Part shown: in pieces, positions 16,489 through 25,399 of the stretch
How the letters are laid out: the number at the start of each line of letters is the position of its first letter
Position numbering within the stretch: position 1 is the stretch's first letter
Origin: Bog-473 sp052148295
GTDB taxonomy: Bacteria; Actinomycetota; Acidimicrobiia; Acidimicrobiales; RAAP-2
Direction of reading: 5' to 3'
NCBI GenBank assembly: GCA_052148295.1
Contig: JBKQIP010000011.1
Span: 1 to 61,481 of the forward strand
DNA: 61,481 nt
Program-made: the position numbers and the translations under genes
The notes under the pieces: model-generated
What the model was told of the DNA's origin: nothing
Seen by the model: the letters and a program-made list of their open reading frames with translations, nothing else
The model's database searches: none

Positions 16489-17142
16489 ATGATCCTCGAC
16501 CTCCTCATCATCGCCCTGGCCATCACCCTCGAGCCGATACCGCTCACAGCCTTCCTGCTCATCCTCATGGCAAAGGGAGGCGTCCGGAAGGGTGCTGCCT
16601 TCATATTCGGTTGGCTGCTCTCGCTGGCCATTGTGGTTGCCGTCACTCTGCTCGTCACGGGCAACAAACCGCCGAAACCCAGTACGGCCCCCTCACTGGC
16701 GGCCTTGGCCGTGAAGATCGCCATCGGTGTCGTCCTGCTGTTGGTCGCCCTCCGACAGCAACGGAGAATGGGTAAACCGAAGAAGCCCAAGAAGACCCCG
16801 AAGTGGCAGATGGGCCTCGACACGATGTCGCCCTGGTTCGCCATGGGTCTCGCGCCTCTCGTGCAACCCTGGGGACTGGTGGCGGCGGGGGTGGCCACCA
16901 TTGTCGAGGCGAAGCTCGTCTCGTGGGAGAATTACGTGGCGCTCCTCTTGTTCTGCCTCGTCGCGACCGGTCTCTATCTCGCCTTGGAGATTTTTGCCGG
17001 ATTCCGCCCGGAGCGAGCCCAAGAGATCCTGGGTGGCATCCGGACGTGGATCGATTCGCACACCGACCAAGTCATCATCGTCGTGTCCGCGCTGCTCGGC
17101 TTCTGGTTGATCGGAAAGAGCGTCTACCTGATCGTCACGTGA
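16489..17142 (+). CDS. GAP-family (Sap-like) six-helix membrane transporter
   Basis: 217 residues with about six membrane helices and the family opening ALAITLEPIPLTAFLLILMAKGGVRKG. GAP (GPL-addressing) proteins in mycobacteria help deliver cell-envelope lipids such as glycopeptidolipid or sulfolipid, and the fold is related to the LysE exporters. A Lys-rich cytoplasmic loop (RRMGKPKKPKKTPKW) lies near residue 92. Substrate here unknown. The ATG follows GGAGAGAGAGCGGGGACGGC; the gene is the last of a plus-strand run. Confidence 0.82.
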   Translation: MILDLLIIALAITLEPIPLTAFLLILMAKGGVRKGAAFIFGWLLSLAIVVAVTLLVTGNKPPKPSTAPSLAALAVKIAIGVVLLLVALRQQRRMGKPKKPKKTPKWQMGLDTMSPWFAMGLAPLVQPWGLVAAGVATIVEAKLVSWENYVALLLFCLVATGLYLALEIFAGFRPERAQEILGGIRTWIDSHTDQVIIVVSALLGFWLIGKSVYLIVT

Positions 17143-17190
17143 GTTGGCCGACGAGGGCGTCTCTTCGGCGAACCGCCGGACCCCGTCCTC

Positions 17191-17230
17191 GAGGCTGCGT
17201 CGGTTCGAAGGAGGCTGCGTCGGTTCGAAG
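17191..17230. repeat. Perfect 20-bp tandem duplication
   Basis: GAGGCTGCGTCGGTTCGAAG occurs twice head to tail with no mismatch, followed by a further GAG. It lies in the 164-bp gap between convergent genes, so it is noncoding. Confidence 0.9.
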
Positions 17231-17306
17231 GAGGAGTCCGCTTGGGCGCACGGCCCACCTCAGCCCGGCCAGTCGCCCGGTGATCTCGTGAGAGCGGCGC
17301 AAGCGT

Positions 17307-19280
17307 TCAGCCTGATGCTCCCGACGACATCACCGCCGCCTCCACGATCTGGATGTCGGGTGGCTGGATGGCCAACGGACCGCCGGCCACCGGGACCTGC
17401 CAGACCATGGTCATGTAGGGGGTGGTCTTGTGGATCGTTCCCGATGCGCAGGGCGTGAAGCCGGTCACGTCGAATGCGGTCGAGGCACCGATCAGGGGTC
17501 CGCACACGTTCGTGCGCTGGTGCCACTGCACCAGGGCCCCGTAGGGCATGGGCGGTGTCGACACGGTCGAGGGCAGCAGGTACATCGCGGCCACCAGAAC
17601 GGACTCTCCCGAAGGAATGGTGGCATACACCAATCCATCAATGGAATGGGGGTCCAGTGTCCTCGCCGCAGCCGCATTGGAGGCCACGATGGCTGGGTTC
17701 ACGTAGTAGACGACCGGGTAGTTCGTCGGTGACACGGCGACGTAGCCGGCGGCTTCCGCGGCTGCCGGGGTGGGGTACTGGGCGGCCGCTTGGCTGGTCG
17801 ACTGGACATATTGGATCGCATTGATCTCGTCGGAATACGTGGGTTCGGACGCACACCCGCTCTCTGCCATGTGGATGTAGTCCGGGCCGTTGTTACCGGC
17901 GGTCAGGAGTTGCTGGGCCAGCACGGCGGGGAGAGCCGGCCCGTCGTAGTGCCACCTGGCCTTGGTGGTGTTCAGCCCGGCCGCAGCCGAGGCGTCGGCG
18001 CCGTTCATGTCCATGCCGGTGACGTCATTTCCCCCCATCATCATGTACGGGGTGTTGGTCAGGTCCAATCCAGACCGGGCGATACCTCCGTTCCCGGTGG
18101 TGCAAGAGGCCGAGCTCGCCGTGGTGGACCCGCTGTCCATGGAGGCTGCGGTCATGCCGGCCATCCCCGACATCGCCATGCTCGTTGATTCCAGGGCCGC
18201 CACCGGGTAGGCGGCACTGAGAAAGAGGGCGACCCCGAGCATCACCGCGCTCCCGACGGCGAGCACCGGATTCCAGCGCAGGAAGGCGGCAAACGGGGAT
18301 CGCCACGCCGAGCGTTCAGGAAGTGCGGCGGGCACCATGGCGAGCGCCAGGAGGATCACCAGCGGTCCGGTATTGGGGTCAGTGCCCGAGCCGGTGAAGA
18401 CACCGCCGAAACCCTGGCCGGTGATCCAGAAGAAGGTTGCGAGAAGGCCGCCGAAGAACAGAAAGATATTCGGACGGCGCGCCAGGAGGGGACCCAGGCC
18501 GACGACCAGCGACGCGATGGCGAGAAGCCACGCGGTCTGGACCCCCACCGAGCCGAAGTGATTGCCGAAATGGGTCAGGAAATGGGCGTATCCGCCCGGT
18601 TCACCCGCCGACATGCCCGAGATGGCACTGGACACCGACGTCTCGGTTCGGTTGACGGGGAGCAGGAACAGCACGGCGGCAAGGGCCCAGAACCCGCTCC
18701 ACACCGCCAGCGGCGTGACCGCTCCCCCGATGCCCTGCCCCGCTGCCGAGGACGCGAGACCGACCGCCCGGTCGCCCGGTTCGTTCACCTCCGTGGTCGG
18801 ACTGGCCTTTCGGGGCCAGGCCATCAACCCGATCAATCCGTACATGAAGACAGAGCCCGGCGCCCCGGTGAGTGCGGTGGCTGACCCCGTGAAGATCATG
18901 CCGAGGCCCTCGCCGAAGAACCAGACACCGAAGGCCCAGAAGAACGACACGAACAGAGCGGGGCGTACGGTGCGCCGGAAGAGCAGGCCCCCACCGATCG
19001 CCACCTGAATCAGGGCAAAGAACGTGTTCCACACGGCGACGTGGGGGCCCACGAAATTCCCCACGTTGGTGATGATCCATCGGATGACGTCAGGCTGACC
19101 TTGGGCATTGGCCAAGAGGTAGGTGCTGGTGAAGCCCCTGCCGAACATGTAAGGCTGGAATTGCAATCCGGCATCGAGCAGCCAGAACAAGCCGAGAACG
19201 ATTTGCAGGACACGTTGCGTCTTGATCAGCCGGAGATCGCCGCCGGGTGGTGCGTCAGGCTCTGTGCTCTGTTCTCCCAT
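17307..19280 (-). CDS. Multi-span membrane protein with Met-rich segment and large extracytoplasmic domain
   Basis: 657 residues. The first ~375 contain about nine membrane helices in two DoxX/MauE-like blocks (LQIVLGLFWLLDAGLQFQPYMF near residue 25; ALFVSFFWAFGVWFFGEGLGM near residue 110). Then comes a Met/Ser/Gly-rich linker (SMAMSGMAGM, PYMMMGG, VTGMDMNG; residues about 385-435). A secreted domain follows (AAAEAAGYVAVSPTNYPVVYYVNP, GLVYATIPSG, PYGALVQWH). I do not recognise the whole architecture. Methionine clusters of this type can bind Cu(I); that is inference only. The ATG follows AGGTGAGGAG. The gene is divergent from the COG4315-type gene. Confidence 0.8.
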   Translation of the reverse strand: MGEQSTEPDAPPGGDLRLIKTQRVLQIVLGLFWLLDAGLQFQPYMFGRGFTSTYLLANAQGQPDVIRWIITNVGNFVGPHVAVWNTFFALIQVAIGGGLLFRRTVRPALFVSFFWAFGVWFFGEGLGMIFTGSATALTGAPGSVFMYGLIGLMAWPRKASPTTEVNEPGDRAVGLASSAAGQGIGGAVTPLAVWSGFWALAAVLFLLPVNRTETSVSSAISGMSAGEPGGYAHFLTHFGNHFGSVGVQTAWLLAIASLVVGLGPLLARRPNIFLFFGGLLATFFWITGQGFGGVFTGSGTDPNTGPLVILLALAMVPAALPERSAWRSPFAAFLRWNPVLAVGSAVMLGVALFLSAAYPVAALESTSMAMSGMAGMTAASMDSGSTTASSASCTTGNGGIARSGLDLTNTPYMMMGGNDVTGMDMNGADASAAAGLNTTKARWHYDGPALPAVLAQQLLTAGNNGPDYIHMAESGCASEPTYSDEINAIQYVQSTSQAAAQYPTPAAAEAAGYVAVSPTNYPVVYYVNPAIVASNAAAARTLDPHSIDGLVYATIPSGESVLVAAMYLLPSTVSTPPMPYGALVQWHQRTNVCGPLIGASTAFDVTGFTPCASGTIHKTTPYMTMVWQVPVAGGPLAIQPPDIQIVEAAVMSSGASG

Positions 19281-19736
19281 GACTCCTCACCTTGCCTCGC
19301 GTAAGTTAGTACGTGCGGCTCGACAGGAGGCATCGAGTCCCAAAAGAAATTCACCTCCTCAAGCAGGGTGCTGGCCTCAGAGTGGGCCGCCGGATCGCAG
19401 CGCCCATGGGCCGCGGCCACCTTGCGCCGCAGGTCCGAGCGGGAGGGTTCGCTGATTTGGCTCAGGTACGTCGAGCGGGTCTCCCGTCGCGGGGTGGTCC
19501 GTGTGCCACGCGTCGACCAGGAATGGCGCGATTCACGACGTGTCCCCGCACCCGTCCACGCCGGGGCACCGTCTATTCTCCGGTAATGCACGAGTCCGCC
19601 GCCTCGGGCCCACTAGCCCTTGGACCCTGCCGGCCCGAAATGCGACCCTGCGCCGCGCCACGGCAATCCGGGCGCACCTCCGGTCCGTATTGCTGCAGGA
19701 CAAGAGTTCACAACGACCGTACAAGGAGAGATTGAG
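19281..19736. other. Divergent intergenic region
   Basis: 456 bp between the minus-strand Met-rich membrane protein and the plus-strand exported protein. No credible gene. It presumably holds both promoters and any shared operator; I could not identify a clear sigma-factor motif. Confidence 0.5.
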
Positions 19737-20309
19737 ATGGGAAGCAAAGAGGCACGCCGCCGGGTCAACCGATCCGGGATCCTTCGCCGGAGCGTTGCGG
19801 TCGCCGCCGGTCTGGCCGCCGGATCAGGCATTCTTGGTACGGCGGCGGTGGCACCCGCCGGAGCGGCGACGTCGCCGACGGTCGTGGTCGTCACTCACAA
19901 CGAGAAGTGGGGAACCTTCCTCGCGCTCAAGAACGGCGACACCATCTACCGACTCGCCACAGACCCTTTGAACAAGAGCACGTGCTCTGGTGCATGCGCC
20001 AAAGCGTGGCCCCCGGTGCTGCTCGCTTCGGGCCAGGCGAAACCCGCCGGCGACGGCGTGAGCGGTCTCGGGTCCATCGCTCGAGCGCGTGGCGCTCGCC
20101 AGGTTACCTACAAGGGCGTCCCTCTCTATCTCTTCATCGGCGACCACAAGGCCCACCAGGTCAACGGGAACATCAAGGACACCTGGGGCCAATGGTGGGT
20201 CGTGAACCCCGCCCATCCTCTGGCCGTCCCGGCGGCGGCGAAGTCCTCGGGCGGCAGCGCTTCGCCGACCACGACCGCACCGGCGGGCGGCTCGGGCGTC
20301 GCATACTGA
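19737..20309 (+). CDS. Exported COG4315-type protein with YxFxxD repeats
   Basis: 190 residues. A twin-arginine-like leader (NRSGILRRSVAVAAGLAAG) ends at an AGAATS cleavage site near residue 44. The mature part has two copies of the Y-x-(F/L)-x-x-D pattern of COG4315 (IYRLATD and LYLFIGD) and a CSGACAKAWPP loop with two cysteines. A Ser/Thr/Pro-rich tail follows. There is no lipobox, so it should be a soluble exported or wall-associated protein. Function of the family is unknown. ATG behind AAGGAGAG. Only 4 bp separate it from the downstream hydroxylase gene, so they form an operon. Confidence 0.88.
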   Translation: MGSKEARRRVNRSGILRRSVAVAAGLAAGSGILGTAAVAPAGAATSPTVVVVTHNEKWGTFLALKNGDTIYRLATDPLNKSTCSGACAKAWPPVLLASGQAKPAGDGVSGLGSIARARGARQVTYKGVPLYLFIGDHKAHQVNGNIKDTWGQWWVVNPAHPLAVPAAAKSSGGSASPTTTAPAGGSGVAY

Positions 20310-20313
20310 TCCC

Positions 20314-21339
20314 ATGACCATCGGTGAGCTGGACATCGCACGCCCACATGGTGCGTCGTACCTTCCTGGGTTCGAGGAGGCTGTATCCGAGCGGCACGCC
20401 GCGCCGACGAAGGCGTGGTGCGGAGTCGTCGCCCTCGGGGTTGCCACGGCCTGGCTCGGATTCGTCGGCCTGCGGGTGCTGTCCGGTAGCGGCGACCTCT
20501 CGAACGCCCTGGCTACCGCTCGCGGACGCTCGGTCGGCCCGGCCCTGATTGCCTTCGTCGCCGCGACCATGCTGGCCGAGCGCCGGTGGCCGGCCGTCCG
20601 GCGACGGGTCTTGGCCCGGGCCCATCTCGTTGACGCAGGGTATCTGGCGCTCTTCGCCCTGGCCGTGCTGCCCCTGCTCACCCTGGTCGAGACGGGGCTC
20701 GCCGTGGAAGTGGGCCGCTACGCCAGATTTCTGCTCATCGACCATCTTCCGCTGGTGCCGCAGGCGGCCGTCATCGGGGTGATCCTCGTCGGCATCGATG
20801 CGATGAATTGGGCTGCGCACGTCGCCAACCATCGGTCCCTTGCGCTATGGCGACTCCACGCACTCCACCATTCTCAAGAGGACATGAGCGTGCTCACCAC
20901 GTTCCGCACCCACCCGCTGGTGCACGCGACATATCTTCCGGCACTCTTCCCGGCGCTCATCCTCGGGGCCAGTGGGACGGTCCCAGCTGCGGCCATCATC
21001 GTCTACGGATGCCTTGTGACGCTGCCCCACGCCAACCTCCGCTGGACCTTCGGACCGCTCGGACGCGTCTTCGTGAGCCCGGCCTACCACCGCCTCCACC
21101 ACGTCAAGGTCCCCGTCGACTCCCGCGGCGCGGTGAACTTCGGCTTCGTCCTGGTCGCTTGGGACCGATTGGCTCGCCGTGCCGTCTTTCCGCGGGGCGG
21201 GTTGCCCGTCGAGACGGGGATCTCGGGACGACCTGTCCCCGTGGAGCAATCTGTCGCCGCGGCGGCTACCCCGCGCGTCGTGTTGGCGCAACTCGCCCAG
21301 CCCTTCAGAATGCGCGCCGCTACGGACAGCTCGTCATGA
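20314..21339 (+). CDS. Fatty acid hydroxylase / sterol desaturase family membrane enzyme
   Basis: 341 residues with about five membrane helices and the three histidine boxes of the di-iron family: HVANH (HxxxH, near residue 170), RLHALHHS (HxxHH), and YHRLHHVK (HxxHH, near residue 260). These ligate two irons that hydroxylate or desaturate a lipid C-H bond using O2. The lipid substrate is unknown; reductant supply is not encoded nearby. The stop overlaps the DoxX start (ATGA). The run with the COG4315-type and DoxX genes suggests a redox or envelope-lipid module. Confidence 0.88.
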   Translation: MTIGELDIARPHGASYLPGFEEAVSERHAAPTKAWCGVVALGVATAWLGFVGLRVLSGSGDLSNALATARGRSVGPALIAFVAATMLAERRWPAVRRRVLARAHLVDAGYLALFALAVLPLLTLVETGLAVEVGRYARFLLIDHLPLVPQAAVIGVILVGIDAMNWAAHVANHRSLALWRLHALHHSQEDMSVLTTFRTHPLVHATYLPALFPALILGASGTVPAAAIIVYGCLVTLPHANLRWTFGPLGRVFVSPAYHRLHHVKVPVDSRGAVNFGFVLVAWDRLARRAVFPRGGLPVETGISGRPVPVEQSVAAAATPRVVLAQLAQPFRMRAATDSSS

Positions 21340-21842
21340 CCACGGTCGCTCCGCGGGTGCGCCAGGCCACCGAGCGGTTCCGGGCCACCAGAGACGCCCT
21401 CTATGCGCGCGATGTTGCCTTGCTCGTGGCCCGGGTCGCCCTGGCCTGGATCTTCATATACCACGGCGCGGCCACTCTCTTCGGCGCATTTGGAGGCTCG
21501 GGAATTCACGCGCAGGCGGTGTTCTTCGCCACCGTCGCCCATCTCCACCCTGGGACGTTCTTCGCCGTGCTGGGCGGCATCATCGAGTTCTTCGGCGGGA
21601 TCGCGGTGGGACTGGGCATCTTCGGGCGGATCGCCGCCGCAGCCCTTTTCGGGGACATGATCATCGCCATGGTGACAGTGACCTTTCGCAACGGCATCGT
21701 GGGCACCGCGTCCGGCTCCGGTTACGAGCTCAACGTGGCCTTGGCCGCCCTTGCGCTGGTGGTCGCCCTTCTGGGGACGGGCCGCTTCTCGCTCGACGTG
21801 GCGCTTCGGGCCCTGACCGAAAAGTGGCGGAACTCACCGTGA
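21336..21842 (+). CDS. DoxX family membrane protein
   Basis: 168 residues, about four membrane helices. The DoxX hallmarks are visible: LLVARVALAWIFIYHGAATLFGAFGG near residue 30, a GIIEFFGGIAVGLGIFGRIAA block near residue 85, and GYELNVALAALALVVALLGTGRFSLD near the end. DoxX proteins take part in thiosulfate:quinone oxidoreductase or in mycobacterial membrane oxidoreductase complexes. A partner is not seen except the co-transcribed hydroxylase, whose stop overlaps this ATG by four bases. Confidence 0.88.
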   Translation: MTTVAPRVRQATERFRATRDALYARDVALLVARVALAWIFIYHGAATLFGAFGGSGIHAQAVFFATVAHLHPGTFFAVLGGIIEFFGGIAVGLGIFGRIAAAALFGDMIIAMVTVTFRNGIVGTASGSGYELNVALAALALVVALLGTGRFSLDVALRALTEKWRNSP

Positions 21843-22385
21843 CCGCCGACAGTTGAATCACGTCGGTGTGAACGAGGGAAGGGCCGCCACCGGAGTGCTC
21901 AGAGGCTCCGAAGCGCCGGGAGGGCGGTCGAAGGGCTTTGAAGGCGCCAGGAGGCCGGCCGTCGTCAGCACGGCCCGCCGGGGCCCCAGGGAGCCACCGG
22001 AATGGTCAGGCGCTGCGCCGTGAGAGACGCACCTCCGGATGGATCGAGGCGGCCTGGGGAAACGCGGGTTAGCTCGTTGGATCAGGTTGTCCGTGCGGGG
22101 GAAGGCCGGGGCCTCGCGCGTCTCCATGTCGGCCGAGGGCAGGATGCCCCGTCGCTCCGCACCCGGCCGTCGAGCCGTGGGCCAAATCCGGGTGAAGGAT
22201 CGTGGAGAATGGGTGATGATCAGTCGCCGGTTTCCCCGTTCTCGGCTCGGCGGGGTGGCTCGGGACGTTGGCGACCTCCAGGCCGCCAGCCGCGGCTCGA
22301 CGTCGCTCGATCAGCCGGTCGTCCACCGGGGAGTGGAGCCGACGACCGGCAACGTCAATTGTCGGGCCCGGGGGGGAAAGGGGCG
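21843..22385. other. Intergenic region with no clear gene
   Basis: About 540 bp. Open frames exist but have poor third-position bias and no homologous motifs. It lies between the DoxX gene and the anchored exported protein and should hold the latter's promoter. An in-frame extension of the next gene to an ATG at 22209 is possible but unconvincing. Confidence 0.45.
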
Positions 22386-22937
22386 GTGAAGAGGGGTCAT
22401 CACGCATCGCCGCCATCGAAATGGAGGAGACTCTTCCTCGTCCTCGGTGGTGCCATTGTCCTGCTCGTGATCGCTGCCGTCGCCGTTGGAAGTGTGTCAC
22501 ACCATCGCGCTCCGACGCAGCCGGCATCAAAGGCCACCAGCACCATGCCGGCACCCTCAACGACCGCAACGACGGCTGGACCGGGGACGACCAGCCCGCT
22601 GAGCACACCTCAGCCCGCGCCGGCCGCCGACGTGATCCAGACCGGATGCCACTCCATCGAAGGCCTCGAGACCGAGATCCAACGGGCGGAGACCCAGGGC
22701 GGCGGCACCTCGGGGTCCGTGGCAACTCACCAAGGATCGGACCTCGCCAACATTCTCTCGATGAGTGGCGTCGGAGGGACGGACGCGCACTACCGGCAGA
22801 TTGCTGTCGAAGCAGCGACGGTGAACTCGGCTTTCAGCGCGTGGACCAAGGGATCGAACGCGGCTGCTCTCAACGGCGCCTTGGCGGCCCTGGCGAACGA
22901 TTGTGTGGCCGCCGGTCAGGCCATAGCGAGCCACTGA
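22386..22937 (+). CDS. Membrane-anchored exported protein of unknown function
   Basis: 183 residues. Basic N-terminus (KRGHHASPPSKWRR), one membrane helix (about residues 15-35), a Thr/Pro/Ala-rich stalk of about 45 residues, and a small extracytoplasmic helical domain (IQTGCHSIEGLETEIQRAE to the end). The mature domain has two cysteines, in TGCHS and ANDCVAA, which could form a disulfide. I know no family for it. GTG start behind GGGGGGAAAGG. Confidence 0.7.
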   Translation: MKRGHHASPPSKWRRLFLVLGGAIVLLVIAAVAVGSVSHHRAPTQPASKATSTMPAPSTTATTAGPGTTSPLSTPQPAPAADVIQTGCHSIEGLETEIQRAETQGGGTSGSVATHQGSDLANILSMSGVGGTDAHYRQIAVEAATVNSAFSAWTKGSNAAALNGALAALANDCVAAGQAIASH

Positions 22938-22997
22938 GGGCAGGCCAGTCGAGATTCTGGAGTTGTTCACACAAACGTCACCAATTTGATCCGGCGG

Positions 22998-23067
22998 CGC
23001 TGACTTGGCGCGAACACCTGCACCGGGTGCAATCCCACCGACGACCTCGGCCGTATACCGGTCAGCG
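22998..23067 (+). promoter_or_regulatory. Possible structured 5' leader of the TIGR03118 gene
   Basis: CGCTGAC (22998-23004) pairs perfectly with GTCAGCG (23061-23067). They enclose a hairpin TGCAC-CGG-GTGCA (23019-23031) and a CGG/CCG element around GTATA. The element ends 28 bases before the ATG. It could be a cis-regulatory RNA. I could not match it to a known riboswitch class. Confidence 0.35.
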
Positions 23068-23094
23068 ACTTGCGACGAAAGGGAGGGACTCGTG

Positions 23095-24261
23095 ATGGGA
23101 CATGCGACGACGCCGGATGGATATCGACACCGACGTGCCGGTCACAAGTGGTCGCGGCGCACGCTGAGTGCCGCGACCCTGGCGGTGTTGGTCGTGTGGA
23201 TCCCGGCCGTGACCGGTGCAACGCCTCCTCCCAATGACTTCACGCAGACCGATCTCGTGGCAAACAATGCCTCGTTCGGCGCCAAGCTGGTTGATCCCAA
23301 TCTCACGAACCCGTGGGGCGTGGCGTCCAACTCGGGTGGGCCGCTGTGGGTATCAGACAACAACTCGGGCAAGGTGACCGTCTACGGTGGCGGCGTCAAT
23401 GGCAGTCCGGTGTCGTTGGACCTCACCGTGCCCGTTCCCGGCGGGAACCCGACGGGTCAGGTGGCGAACACCACCTCGTCCTTCCCCGTTGGGGGGAGCA
23501 GCGGGTCGCCCGCGGCCTTCATCGTGGCGACGGACAGCATCGGCTCGACCCAGTCACCCGGCGAGATCGCCGCATGGGACGGAGGATCCTCGTTCGTCGT
23601 GGAGGACAGTCCCACCGGCGGGCCCGGGGGGACGACTCCCGCCAATGCGGTGTTCAAGGGTCTGGCTGAGTTTGTCCCCACCACGGGCGCGCCGAGGTTG
23701 TACGCGACCGATGTCGCCAACGCCAGGGTCGACGTCTTCAGCAGCACATTCGCCCCGGTGAGTTCCCCAACCGCATTCCAAGACCCGGCCATCCCTGCCG
23801 GGTACACCCCATTCGGGATCCAGGAACTGGGCGGCTTGATCTACGTGACGTACGGTCTCCAGAACAGCACGAAGACCAACGTGGTGCGAGGCGCCGGACT
23901 CGGGTTCGTCGACGTCTACAAGCCCGATGGAACGCTGCTGCACCACCTCGTGGGCAACGGCCCCGACAGCCCACTCAACGCGCCGTGGGGTATGGCCATT
24001 GCCCCATCAGGGTTCGGCCCGTTTTCCGGCAGCCTTCTCGTCGGGAACCTCGGGAACGGATGGATCAACGCGTTCAGTCCCACCACGGGCAAGTTCCGTG
24101 GGACCTTGGATGAAGGCTCGTACCCCGTGGCCATTTCTGGGCTCTGGAATCTCTCGGTCGGGAACACATCGTTCGGAGGATCGAATGCGATCGTCTTCAC
24201 GGCCGGTCCGAACAATTACGCCGATGGCATCCTCGGGACGCTCACGCCCACGAACGGATGA
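23095..24261 (+). CDS. Secreted TIGR03118-family beta-propeller protein
   Basis: 388 residues. Signal peptide about residues 15-42 (basic start KWSRRTLS, hydrophobic core, TGATPPP). The mature part has the TIGR03118 pattern: FTQTDLVANNASFGAKLVDPNLTNPWGVA, PLWVSDNNSGKVTVYGG, LYATDVANARVDVFSS, FGIQELGGLIYVTYG, GFVDVYKPDG, LNAPWGMAIAPSGFG, and GNGWINAFSP. Family members are predicted six-bladed propellers of unknown function, often beside other exported proteins. ATG behind GGGAGG; a GTG three bases earlier is the alternative. A hairpin follows the stop. Confidence 0.9.
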   Translation: MGHATTPDGYRHRRAGHKWSRRTLSAATLAVLVVWIPAVTGATPPPNDFTQTDLVANNASFGAKLVDPNLTNPWGVASNSGGPLWVSDNNSGKVTVYGGGVNGSPVSLDLTVPVPGGNPTGQVANTTSSFPVGGSSGSPAAFIVATDSIGSTQSPGEIAAWDGGSSFVVEDSPTGGPGGTTPANAVFKGLAEFVPTTGAPRLYATDVANARVDVFSSTFAPVSSPTAFQDPAIPAGYTPFGIQELGGLIYVTYGLQNSTKTNVVRGAGLGFVDVYKPDGTLLHHLVGNGPDSPLNAPWGMAIAPSGFGPFSGSLLVGNLGNGWINAFSPTTGKFRGTLDEGSYPVAISGLWNLSVGNTSFGGSNAIVFTAGPNNYADGILGTLTPTNG

Positions 24262-24268
24262 TCCCGCA

Positions 24269-24289
24269 GGCGGCCTCCCGATGGCCGCC
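24269..24289 (+). terminator. Hairpin after the TIGR03118 gene
   Basis: GGCGGCC, 7-base loop, GGCCGCC, located 8 bp after the stop. There is no T-tract. Plausible terminator. Confidence 0.5.
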
Positions 24290-25012
24290 GCATGAGCAGC
24301 GTGACGGCCGCCGACGTGACGGGCCGTCGACTCCTAGGTCTGGTCCGCCAGCGGCCACCAAGTGGTGCTTTCAGGTTGGTTCCTGCTGGAGCGACGGCAC
24401 GGCCTGCGTCGTCGATAAGTGCGTACGTGTTCGCCCATCTCCGAATGCGCTGCAGGGCGCGTGCCGGGATCAGGAGAACCGAATTTCCACCAACCCCAGG
24501 CCGCGTAGCCGATGCCCTTGGTGGCGACCCGGTCCAAGAACGGTGTTGTCAACATGCCCGAGTGACGACGGCTCGGTCATGGGGTCTTGGCCGTGGTAAG
24601 GCTGATCGAACTCGCCGGTGACCCTGGGCACGGAGAGCGCCACCGGCGCGACCAAACGATCCAGCACGGAAGTCAAGCGAATGATCCGGCACGGAGTCGC
24701 GACATGTGCGACCCCTCCGATGTCTCGCGAAAGGAAGTCATCCGTTCTTCTCATCCGAATGTTGCACGGCCCCGAATGGTGGGTGGATCAGGTGAAAGCA
24801 CCCATCCCAGAGGGACAGGATGCATTTCAAGCGCGTGCTCGGAGCGCGCAGGCGCAAGGCCGATGGCTGGTGACAGAGGGGAACGGCATGGAGACAATCG
24901 TGAAGGGTGAACCACCACTGCCACGATCCGCCCCGACATCGACACGCCAGGGCGCAGCCGGATCGAACGAGGAATACCAAAGAGGAATTCCACGAGGCAA
25001 GGAGAGTGAACC
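24290..25012. other. 720-bp region without a convincing gene
   Basis: Several overlapping open frames occur on both strands, but none has consistent codon bias, a good ribosome binding site or a recognisable motif. GC at third positions is lower than in neighbouring genes. It may be a decayed gene or a long promoter region for the Tat/DUF4331 unit downstream. Confidence 0.45.
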
Positions 25013-25303
25013 ATGTCACCGTTGAACCGGCGAGATTTCTTGAAGGGTGGTTCGATGGCAGTGGTCGCCGCCGGAGTGGCGAGTGCCATGCCGATGGCCC
25101 TGCCGTCTCTGGCCGGCGCCGCCACACCTCGTTCGGCGGGTTCCGAACGAGGGATGTCCCAGCCCGAAGGTCGTCTCGGCCAGCCCTTGGTGGCGCACGT
25201 ACGTGACCTCCACACTGGCGAGATAGCGCTCTTCTACGGCGACCGCGAGGTCACCTTTCGTGACAGCAGGCTGGCCGCCGAGCTCCACCGAGCCGCCACC
25301 TAG
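25013..25303 (+). CDS. Small Tat-exported protein
   Basis: 96 residues with a textbook twin-arginine leader (RRDFLKGGSMAVVAAGVASAMPMALPS) ending at AGAAT near residue 38. The mature part of about 58 residues has QPLVAHVRDLHTGEIALFYGDREVTFRD, a short strand-rich segment I have seen in small secreted actinobacterial proteins annotated only as hypothetical. ATG behind AAGGAGAG. It precedes the DUF4331 gene by 96 bp on the same strand, so the two may be co-expressed. Confidence 0.82.
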   Translation: MSPLNRRDFLKGGSMAVVAAGVASAMPMALPSLAGAATPRSAGSERGMSQPEGRLGQPLVAHVRDLHTGEIALFYGDREVTFRDSRLAAELHRAAT

Positions 25304-25399
25304 TCGCCGGGCTGCCGTTGCCCCCCGCCACATCCGGTCCGTCACCAGATGTCGGTCATCCCTTCCATCCGCCAACCCGTCAAGCAAATGAGGTGAGCC

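Noticed and set aside
17180..17235. tRNA-like GGTTCGAA element
   Set aside because: The GGTTCGAAG pieces are part of a tandem repeat and no cloverleaf can be folded around them.
22938..23094. Cobalamin, FMN, TPP, SAM or c-di-AMP riboswitch
   Set aside because: The conserved cores of these classes could not be found in the leader; only generic helices are seen.
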